Shown here: piece after piece, positions 1 through 5,429 of the stretch
Numbering within the stretch: the stretch's first letter is position 1
Layout: the number at the start of each line of letters is the position of its first letter
Origin: an uncultured Bacilli bacterium
Lineage (GTDB): Bacteria > Bacillota_I > Bacilli_A > RF39 > UBA660
Direction: 5' to 3'
NCBI GenBank assembly: GCA_947628245.1
Contig: CANQZH010000084.1
Coordinates: 1 to 5,429, forward strand
Length of the DNA stretch: 5,429 bases
The notes under the pieces: model-generated
Told to the model about the DNA's origin: nothing
What the model saw: the letters and a program-made list of their open reading frames with translations, nothing else
Database searches by the model: none
Position numbers and translations under genes: made by a program

Positions 1-15
1 AGATATAATTATGAT

Positions 16-20
16 AGGAG
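16..20 (+). promoter_or_regulatory. Ribosome binding site that fixes the start of the large surface protein
   Basis: AGGAG ends eight bases before the ATG at 29. An in-frame ATG at 11 would place this Shine-Dalgarno sequence inside the coding region and would add six residues (MIGVIT) ahead of a typical Lys-rich signal-peptide N-terminus. The ATG at 29 is therefore the better start. Confidence 0.85.
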
Positions 21-28
21 TGATTACA

Positions 29-3000
29 ATGTTAAAAAAATGGTTAAAAATTAGTGTTTTATTATTAGCAATCTTAACTTTTAATGGAACAAACAATCAA
101 GAAAGAAAATATTGTTCCTCCGTAATTAGTTATGCTAATGCTAATTATACTAAGCAATTTGTTTATTTATCAGATTTAAATGAAGAAAAAGATTTGTCTT
201 ATGTTAAAGATGGTTATTATTTGAAAAAAGATAAAAATTATAATAGTGGGCTTATAACGGTTAATATTGATGGTAAACCAAAACCATTTATTAAAGGTCT
301 TTCAGCGTGGGCTACTTCTAATTTAGTGTATGATTTAAGTTCTTATGATTATGATTATTTTACCGCGTATCTTGGGGTAGATGCTAAAGAAGTTAGTACT
401 TACTATAATAGTGGAGTATCATTTACGATTTCAACTTCCGAAGATGGAGTTACGTGGAAAGATGAAGTAAAAACAGGAACTATTAAAGGTTTTGATGATG
501 CGGTTTTAGTTAAAGTAAATATTAAAAATCAAAAATATTTAAAATTATATGCTTATGAAAATGGTAATTCTTGGTATAGTCATTGGTATGATGATGCTGT
601 ATATGCTAATGCTAAATTAATTAAAGAAGGTTATGAAGAAGAAATTAAAACTTTTTCATTTATTAAAACTTTAGATGAATATGATGAGTTAATTAAAAAT
701 GATTTTAGTAATATTTTAGTATTACAAAGAACTTTAGTTTCTAAAGTTGGTTATGATATTTTAGTGTCTTTAGCTAATTATAGTGAAGAATATCAAAATA
801 CAATTAAATGGTTAATGGAAGATGAAAAACTTTTAGAATTATATCTTTTAGGAGGAGAACCTGATGGTAATTATATTTCATCATTTAAAATTTTAAAAGA
901 ATTAGCTGAGAAATATGCTGATGATTTAGATAATGAATTATATCAAAAAATGATTGTTAGTTTAGCGCTTACTCATTCAGCTAATGTTGGTTTATGGGTT
1001 ACGGGGGCTCCTGAAGATCCACTAGATCCTAATGGTTCAAGTGCTATTAAAAGATATGAAATTTTTAAAGAATTATATGAAGATGGTTTATTAGAAAATA
1101 AAATATTTGAAAATTTAAGTGTTGAAGAAATGCGTTTTGTAATGAATAATATTATTGATGATGAAGAAATTAAATGGTTAAATAGTTATACTAAAGAAAC
1201 TAATAAATATAATCCTTATAATTTTATTACTTATCGTTTTGGTTATGATTATAATAATGCTAAATATTATGATTATACTAATTATAAATTATGGGATGCT
1301 AAATATCATTTAAGTAAATTTAATATAACTTATGAACCTAATTATCCTAAGTTATGGTCTGTTTTTGAAGAAGGGGCTGTATGTGGAGGAATATCTAAGA
1401 CTGGCTCTAATATTAAAGGAGTATATGGTATTCCATCAACGGTTATATCTCAACCAGGTCACGCGGCATATATTTATATAAATTTAGATCAAAATGGTAA
1501 TAAAGTTTGGGAATTATATAATGATGTTTCAGGATGGGCTATGTCTGGTAAAACAGAAAAGTTAAGTGTTAGAATGCCTAATGGTTGGGGTAGTGGTGAT
1601 TATGCTGGTAATTATCCGGCTAGTTATATTCTTTTAGCGCAGGCAGCTTTAAATGATTATGAAAAATATGCTTTATCAGAAAAGAAATTAATGTTAGTAG
1701 ATATTTATGATAATAAAGAAGAAATTTATAATGAAGCTTTAGAAATTTTAAATATTAATTTTGATGCTTGGTTAGGGTTAGTTAATTTATATGAAAGTAG
1801 AAATGCTTTAGAAGATGAATATATTGTTTTAGCTAAAAGAATTGCCGATAATTTAACTTATTATCCTTTACCTATGTATGATTTATTAAGAAAAATTGAA
1901 AGTCATATTTCTAGTTATGAAAATACTAGTAGAATTTTAGGAATAATTAATGATGCTTTAAATAAAGCAACTTTAGCAACAAATGAGAATGTTTTACAAC
2001 CAGGACCTACTAAAACAGTAGCTAATTATTTATTAAATAATAATGAAACTAAGTTAGCAAGTTTTTCATTTGATGGTGAAAATGCTAATGAAATTGTTTT
2101 AGCAAGTCGTTATGAAGATAGTGAAGTTGTTTGGGAATATAATTTAACTAGTGGAGTAAGTGAAAATGATTGGATAAGAACTAGTGGTAGAACTCATTTA
2201 TTAACTAATGATGAATTAAATTTAATTCATTCGGATACGGATATTAAGGTAAGAATTGTTGGAGCGTTAGATAATGTTTATAATATTGATATTAAAAAAG
2301 CAATGATGAGTAATAATGTTTATATTAATGATTTAGAAAATAAAATATATAATGTTAATGATACAATGGAATGGCAAGAAAATGATGGTAAATGGATTAG
2401 TTTTAAAGATGAAGAACCTAATTTAGATGGTGATAAAACGATTAATGTAAGAGTTAAGAAAAATAAAGATATGATTGCTAGTGATATTTTAACTTTTACT
2501 TTTACGGATAATAATATAGATGAAACTAAAAAATATATTACAAATAGTCGTTTAGTTATAGATGGGGTTTCATCAGAAGAACTTACTAGAGAAAATAATT
2601 CCGTAAATAATGCTATAGATGGAAATATTAATACAATGTGGCATACTAATTGGGATGGATCAGATAATGAAAAATATGTAATTATTAAACTTGATAAAAG
2701 AGCGTTTATTACCAAATTAGATTATGTTCCAAGATATGATGGATTAAATGGAGTAGTTTCTAAAATGAAGATTGAAACTAGTATGGATAAGGAAAATTGG
2801 CAAATGGTTAAAGAAGTAGATATGGCTTTAAATAATGAAACTAAAACAATTGATTTAGATGAAGGATTTGAAGCTTTATATCTTAAAATTACCGGATTAG
2901 AAACTTATGGTAATTATATGTCAGCATCATTGTTTAATCTTTATGAAGATATTACTAAAATAACTGAACCAACTGCTGAAATTGAGTATAGTCATTCTTA

Positions 3001-3856
3001 TTTAACTAATCAAAATGTAGTGGCTAAACTTGTTAATCCTAGTAAAAAAATTGTAATTAATAATAATGATAGTGATACTTATACTTTTGAAGAAAATGGG
3101 GAATTTACGTTTAATTATACTGATGAGTATGGAAATGTTGGAGCAACAACGGCTAAAGTAGATTGGATAGATAAAGAAATAGATGCTAATGTTGTTTATG
3201 AAAATGTCGAAAATAGTGAAATTGTTAAAGCAACAGTTACAAGTGATGAAGAAATAAATGTTTTAAATAATGATGGTAAGAATACATATTATTTTACTTC
3301 TAATGGAGAATTTACTTTTGAAATTGCTGATAAAGTAGGAAATACTAAAAGTGAAATTGCTAAAGTAGATTGGTTAGATGAGGAAGAAGAACTAGGGGAA
3401 AATAAAACTAGAATATTAGAGACAGTTGAAAATAATGAAACTACTGAAGAAAACTTAGATGATAATTTAATGGTAGAAGATAATGAAGAATTAAATAATG
3501 ATGTTTCTAATAGTAATACTATAAATGATAATGAATCTAATAATAATGAAACTAATAATAATTCTGATAATGTTACAAATAATCCTGAAATAAAAACTGA
3601 TTATGTTGAAACTCCTAATGAAGATAACAATGAAGAGATTAATAAAATTGATCTTAATGAAGAGTTAACAATAAGTGAAGATGAAGATTATCAAACTGAT
3701 GATAAAGAAGATGAAAAAGTTGAAGAAGAAATAAAGAAAGAAAATAACTCAAGTAAAGATGAAAATTCTTCTATACCAATTATCCCAATTGTTATTGTTA
3801 GTAGTGTTGTAGTTATGTTAGGAATAATAATGTTTCTTTACTGTAAAGGAAGATAA
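29..3856 (+). CDS. Membrane-anchored surface protein with NPCBM, transglutaminase-like, F5/8 type C and Ig-like domains
   Basis: A 1275-residue protein, probably exported and held at the cell surface. Residues 1-18 are a Lys-rich, then hydrophobic signal; a possible cleavage site is YANA/N near residue 38. Residues about 44-198 resemble NPCBM/NEW2, with the kGl.a.as..vyDLs pattern and LGVD. Residues about 205-430 are mainly helical. Residues about 440-520 form a transglutaminase-like core: C452 in AVCGG, a GIPS turn, H478 in PGHAA and D499 (or N498) after a WELY strand. Residues about 555-655 are helical and TPR-like, and about 675-830 are beta-rich. Residues 840-974 match an F5/8 type C domain (AIDGNINTMWHTNW). 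Two Ig-like repeats span 980-1117, then an acidic Asn-rich stalk and a hydrophobic segment (about 1249-1271) ending CKGR. NPCBM and F5/8-C domains usually bind glycans, so adhesion to or processing of host or wall glycoconjugates is likely. The reaction is unknown: cross-linking, proteolysis and deamidation are all possible in this fold. There is no LPXTG. The architecture is reminiscent of large clostridial surface proteins. Confidence 0.93.
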   Translation: MLKKWLKISVLLLAILTFNGTNNQERKYCSSVISYANANYTKQFVYLSDLNEEKDLSYVKDGYYLKKDKNYNSGLITVNIDGKPKPFIKGLSAWATSNLVYDLSSYDYDYFTAYLGVDAKEVSTYYNSGVSFTISTSEDGVTWKDEVKTGTIKGFDDAVLVKVNIKNQKYLKLYAYENGNSWYSHWYDDAVYANAKLIKEGYEEEIKTFSFIKTLDEYDELIKNDFSNILVLQRTLVSKVGYDILVSLANYSEEYQNTIKWLMEDEKLLELYLLGGEPDGNYISSFKILKELAEKYADDLDNELYQKMIVSLALTHSANVGLWVTGAPEDPLDPNGSSAIKRYEIFKELYEDGLLENKIFENLSVEEMRFVMNNIIDDEEIKWLNSYTKETNKYNPYNFITYRFGYDYNNAKYYDYTNYKLWDAKYHLSKFNITYEPNYPKLWSVFEEGAVCGGISKTGSNIKGVYGIPSTVISQPGHAAYIYINLDQNGNKVWELYNDVSGWAMSGKTEKLSVRMPNGWGSGDYAGNYPASYILLAQAALNDYEKYALSEKKLMLVDIYDNKEEIYNEALEILNINFDAWLGLVNLYESRNALEDEYIVLAKRIADNLTYYPLPMYDLLRKIESHISSYENTSRILGIINDALNKATLATNENVLQPGPTKTVANYLLNNNETKLASFSFDGENANEIVLASRYEDSEVVWEYNLTSGVSENDWIRTSGRTHLLTNDELNLIHSDTDIKVRIVGALDNVYNIDIKKAMMSNNVYINDLENKIYNVNDTMEWQENDGKWISFKDEEPNLDGDKTINVRVKKNKDMIASDILTFTFTDNNIDETKKYITNSRLVIDGVSSEELTRENNSVNNAIDGNINTMWHTNWDGSDNEKYVIIKLDKRAFITKLDYVPRYDGLNGVVSKMKIETSMDKENWQMVKEVDMALNNETKTIDLDEGFEALYLKITGLETYGNYMSASLFNLYEDITKITEPTAEIEYSHSYLTNQNVVAKLVNPSKKIVINNNDSDTYTFEENGEFTFNYTDEYGNVGATTAKVDWIDKEIDANVVYENVENSEIVKATVTSDEEINVLNNDGKNTYYFTSNGEFTFEIADKVGNTKSEIAKVDWLDEEEELGENKTRILETVENNETTEENLDDNLMVEDNEELNNDVSNSNTINDNESNNNETNNNSDNVTNNPEIKTDYVETPNEDNNEEINKIDLNEELTISEDEDYQTDDKEDEKVEEEIKKENNSSKDENSSIPIIPIVIVSSVVVMLGIIMFLYCKGR
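2966..3379 (+). repeat. Two tandem 69-residue Ig-like repeats in the surface protein
   Basis: Residues 980-1048 and 1049-1117 are two consecutive units of equal length. Each ends with the pattern Y-x-F-x-x-N-G-E-F-T-F, then D-x-x-G-N, then AKVDW-(I/L)-D. The first has EENGEFTFNYTDEYGN and the second TSNGEFTFEIADKVGN. The N-terminal halves are much less alike, so the copies are diverged. This is the layout of bacterial Ig-like stalk domains, which extend binding domains away from the membrane. The protein-level repeat is clear; assignment to a particular Ig-like family is inference. Confidence 0.85.
3380..3772 (+). other. Acidic, Asn-rich low-complexity stalk coding region
   Basis: Residues 1118-1248 are dominated by Glu, Asp and Asn, with runs such as NNETNNN and EDEDYQTDDKEDEKVEEE. 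The DNA is correspondingly built from AAT, GAA and GAT codons, which makes it prone to slippage and length variation. It lies directly before the C-terminal membrane segment, so it probably serves as a flexible, negatively charged spacer through the cell envelope. No fold or motif is recognisable in it. Confidence 0.75.
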
Positions 3857-3862
3857 AAATTA

Positions 3863-3891
3863 TTGATAAGTAAAAAATTATTTGCTATATT
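3863..3891 (+). promoter_or_regulatory. Predicted sigma-A promoter for the SipW-type protein gene
   Basis: TTGATA at 3863-3868 (five of six matches to TTGACA) is followed after exactly 17 bases by TATATT at 3886-3891. A TGC just before the -10 makes an extended -10 element. Transcription would begin near 3898, giving a leader of about 24 bases that contains the ribosome binding site. The promoter lies just after the upstream stop codon, so the gene can be expressed independently. Because the region is so AT-rich, chance matches are possible. Confidence 0.6.
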
Positions 3892-3899
3892 TTTATTAT

Positions 3900-3911
3900 A
3901 GGAGAGAGGAG
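3900..3911 (+). promoter_or_regulatory. Doubled purine-rich ribosome binding site
   Basis: Two overlapping AGGAG-type sequences occur in a row: AGGAGAG at 3900-3906 and AGGAG at 3907-3911. The second ends ten bases before the ATG at 3922. This is an unusually strong initiation region and suggests that the downstream protein is made in large amounts. Confidence 0.75.
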
Positions 3912-3921
3912 AAAAGAAAAA

Positions 3922-4695
3922 ATGGAAAAGAAAAATATGGTATTGTTAACTGTTATTGCTGTTGCTACATTGTTAGTAGCAGTTATTGGAGCAACATTTG
4001 CTTTCTTTACGGCAACTGTACAAGATGATCGTGATGATAGTGGAGATACAGGAGCTACTAGTTTAACAGCTGGATCTGTTGCTAGTACGACTGTAGTAGG
4101 AAGTGTATCAGGAGCTGCTGGACAATTTACCGCAACTGATGTTTATCCTGGACATATGGAGGTTGCAGCTTTAAGTGTAAAAGCTGATAATAAAGAAGGT
4201 GACAAAAATTCTGTAACGGATATTGCTATTAAGTATAACGTTACTAAAAATGATTTTGCTGATAACGAAATTAAGGTATCTGTTTATAAAAAAGAAGGAG
4301 AGGCTATAACGGGAATATCTAAAGCTGAAGATAGTACGGGAAATAACAATTACTTCCAATGTACTCACCAAAGTAAAGATGCCGAACAAGAAACTGATTT
4401 TAGTGGAGTTGAAGAAGTTCCAGCAGGTACTAAAATATTCTATGAAGAATGTGCTAATAAAGATGGCTTAACTAAAGGCGGAGCTACTCTTGTTGGAACA
4501 GCTCAACTTGTAAAACAAACACCTGATGAATATTTATTTGAAACTTCTATCAGTGCTGATGCTCACAGCGAAACAACAGTTAACTATTATTTTGTACTAG
4601 AATTTGTTAATACAACACAAGCAACTAGTATTGAAGCTCAAAATGGCTCAATGAATGATGTCATTCAAGGCGACATAACAGTTGTACCAGCTTAG
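3922..4695 (+). CDS. Exported protein with SipW-cognate (TasA/camelysin-type) signal peptide
   Basis: A 257-residue protein with a short basic N-terminus (MEKKN), a hydrophobic core at about residues 7-27, and the stretch IGATFAFFTATV. This matches the signal-peptide style of TasA, CalY/camelysin and related proteins processed by the SipW signal peptidase; cleavage would fall near A27. The remainder is Ala/Gly/Thr-rich at first (residues 35-75), then has a PG turn at residues 76-77 and beta-strand-like segments to the end. In TasA-like proteins a PG turn commonly precedes a jelly-roll sandwich. C147 and C177 are its only cysteines and could form a disulfide. By family analogy it may be a secreted matrix, fibre or surface-layer component, but similarity beyond the signal is too weak to prove this. 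No SipW gene is in the window. Its own promoter, doubled ribosome binding site, tandem stops (TAG then TAA) and strong terminator suggest a highly expressed gene. Codon use is less extremely AT-rich than in its upstream neighbour. Confidence 0.9.
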   Translation: MEKKNMVLLTVIAVATLLVAVIGATFAFFTATVQDDRDDSGDTGATSLTAGSVASTTVVGSVSGAAGQFTATDVYPGHMEVAALSVKADNKEGDKNSVTDIAIKYNVTKNDFADNEIKVSVYKKEGEAITGISKAEDSTGNNNYFQCTHQSKDAEQETDFSGVEEVPAGTKIFYEECANKDGLTKGGATLVGTAQLVKQTPDEYLFETSISADAHSETTVNYYFVLEFVNTTQATSIEAQNGSMNDVIQGDITVVPA

Positions 4696-4704
4696 TAAAT
4701 CAAG

Positions 4705-4728
4705 AAAAAGCCATTAAGGCTTTTTTTT
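4705..4728 (+). terminator. Rho-independent terminator after the SipW-type protein gene
   Basis: AAAAAGCC (4705-4712) and GGCTTTTT (4718-4725) form an eight-pair stem with an ATTAA loop, followed by the rest of a run of eight T. It starts ten bases after the TAG stop. The A-run on the left side would give a U-tract on the opposite strand, so it may also work in reverse. It separates the two surface-protein genes from the nuclease gene. Confidence 0.9.
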
Positions 4729-4757
4729 ATAAAAAAATTTAATATTTAAACTTTAAT

Positions 4758-4790
4758 TCGACAAATTTCTTACAAAAGATAGTTTATAAT
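4758..4790 (+). promoter_or_regulatory. Probable promoter of the nuclease gene (strong -10, weak -35)
   Basis: A perfect TATAAT lies at 4785-4790, 34 bases before the start codon. The best -35 candidate is TCGACA at 4758-4763 (five of six matches), but the 21-base spacer is longer than the usual 16-18, so the promoter may be weak or may need an activator. It lies in the 129-base gap after the preceding terminator, which would require the nuclease gene to have its own promoter. I see no operator or riboswitch in this gap. Confidence 0.5.
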
Positions 4791-4813
4791 AGCAAACAAT
4801 TTTACAAAGAAAG

Positions 4814-4819
4814 AAGGAG
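4814..4819 (+). promoter_or_regulatory. Ribosome binding site of the nuclease gene
   Basis: AAGGAG ends five bases before the ATG at 4825. It supports this start, which also gives the family's usual N-terminus (a short lead into KNDKVFKAIF). Confidence 0.8.
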
Positions 4820-4824
4820 AATTT

Positions 4825-5429
4825 ATGCAAAAATTTTACAATGCAAAAAATGATAAAGTATTTAAAGCAATCTTTTGTGATCCAAGTGATACGGAGTTAT
4901 TAGAAATTTTAATGAGTTTAATTTTAAATAAAGAAGTTAAAAATATTAGGTTTGCTAATCCTGAACTTTTAAAGAAAAATGTCATTGAAAGATCAAAAAC
5001 TTGTGATTTTGTAGCTTTAGTTGATAAAGCCAAAGTGCACATTGAATTAAACAGTTCTAGTCCTATTTGGTTACATTTTCGTAATTTAAACTTTTTTAGT
5101 ACAAGTTTTAATAAAGAAACAGAAGTAGGCCAACAATATGACTTATCAACAAAATATTATCATATTGATATAAGTTATAACTTAAAAAATAGTAATAAAT
5201 TAAAAGAACTATTAGAATATTATTTACAAACTGATGATCAAATAAAATATGTAGATAATGTTAAAATTCTTGAATTCAATATGGATAAAATCAAAAAGAC
5301 GTGGTATGATGAGACTGATGAAAGAAAGAAGAAGTTATTCTATTACTTAACAAAATTTGATATTAATCAAGAAGAGTTAGAAGAGAAAGAGGATGATGCT
5401 TTTGTGAAAAAATTAAAAAGTAAAATCAA
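4825..5429 (+). CDS. Rpn-family PD-(D/E)XK nuclease / putative transposase, 3' end outside window
   Basis: The first 201 residues are open to the right edge of the window. The N-terminus carries the KNDKVFKAIF signature of the PDDEXK_2 (Rpn, recombination-promoting nuclease) family. It continues with a LLEILMSLIL helix, a NPEL motif and the nuclease core, where D61 (in KTCDFVALVD) and E74-L-N76 (in VHIELN) take the positions of the D and the ExK. Residues 77-120 (an aromatic-rich helix, then GQQYDLSTKYYHIDISYNL) also fit the family. The third core residue is Asn rather than Lys; non-Lys residues at this position are common in this family. The later part is Lys/Glu-rich and helical (about 160-200). 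Relatives are often near 300 residues, so roughly a third is probably missing here. Rpn proteins cut DNA and have been linked to RecA-independent recombination and, in some cases, phage defence. Which role applies here cannot be told. There are no inverted terminal repeats or other transposon features nearby. Transcription is separate from the genes upstream. Confidence 0.88.
   Translation, partial: MQKFYNAKNDKVFKAIFCDPSDTELLEILMSLILNKEVKNIRFANPELLKKNVIERSKTCDFVALVDKAKVHIELNSSSPIWLHFRNLNFFSTSFNKETEVGQQYDLSTKYYHIDISYNLKNSNKLKELLEYYLQTDDQIKYVDNVKILEFNMDKIKKTWYDETDERKKKLFYYLTKFDINQEELEEKEDDAFVKKLKSKI

Noticed and set aside
4..9. TATAAT close to the left edge, as a -10 box for the large gene
   Set aside because: Transcription would start at about 16, on top of the ribosome binding site, and any -35 lies outside the window. 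In such AT-rich DNA it is likely chance.
11..28. In-frame upstream ATG extending the large protein by six residues
   Set aside because: The best ribosome binding site (AGGAG at 16-20) lies inside this stretch and points to the ATG at 29, which also gives a normal signal-peptide start.
2320..2715. Reverse-strand open frame of 131 codons
   Set aside because: It lies wholly inside the F5/8-C and preceding coding region of the + strand gene, has a Ser/Leu/Ile-rich shadow composition and no recognisable family.
3857..3921. Terminator after the large gene
   Set aside because: No GC-containing hairpin with a T-run is present; only AT-rich direct repeats (AAATTATT-like) are seen.
4171..4389. Reverse-strand open frame of 72 codons
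   Set aside because: It is antisense to the SipW-type gene, with shadow composition (Ile, Phe and Ser) and no family resemblance.
4729..4824. Possible regulatory RNA, riboswitch or transposon end in the gap before the nuclease gene
   Set aside because: The gap is short and AT-only in character. Apart from the -10 box and ribosome binding site I see only a near-palindromic AT stretch around 4737-4750 and no conserved fold.
4836..5042. Reverse-strand open frame of 68 codons
   Set aside because: It is antisense to the conserved N-terminal core of the Rpn-type nuclease.

Overview
The window is very AT-rich, all genes are on the + strand, and strong AGGAG-type ribosome binding sites precede each start. 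Tryptophan is always TGG and the stops are TAA or TAG, so nothing suggests the Mycoplasma code. The protein families (an NPCBM / transglutaminase-like / F5/8-C surface protein, a SipW-type exported protein and an Rpn/PDDEXK_2 nuclease) and the base composition fit a low-GC Bacillota, probably a host-associated gut lineage of Bacilli or Clostridia such as the uncultured RF39-like groups. That placement is inference from composition and families only.

Layout. Bases 29-3856 encode a 1275-residue surface protein. It has an N-terminal secretion signal, an NPCBM-like carbohydrate-binding domain, a long helical region, a transglutaminase-like Cys-His-Asp core, further helical and beta regions, an F5/8 type C (discoidin-like) domain, two 69-residue Ig-like repeats, an acidic Asn-rich stalk and a C-terminal membrane anchor. 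After 65 bases with a near-consensus promoter, bases 3922-4695 encode a 257-residue protein whose N-terminus looks like the TasA/camelysin type of SipW-dependent signal. A Rho-independent terminator follows at 4705-4728. From 4825 to the right edge runs an unfinished gene for an Rpn-family PD-(D/E)XK nuclease/putative transposase, with its own upstream -10 box.

How they may work together. The first two genes are both cell-surface proteins and no terminator is visible between them, so readthrough from the first into the second is possible even though the second has its own promoter and a very strong ribosome binding site. A plausible reading is a membrane-tethered glycan-binding enzyme-like protein next to an abundant matrix or fibre-like protein. 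A functional link is inference. The nuclease gene is insulated by the terminator and looks unrelated.

I found no RNA gene, CRISPR array, insertion-sequence ends or attachment site. I also do not see convincing evidence for a wholly new system. The most notable items are the architecture of the large protein, in which the putative catalytic cysteine is nearly the only cysteine, and its neighbouring SipW-type partner.
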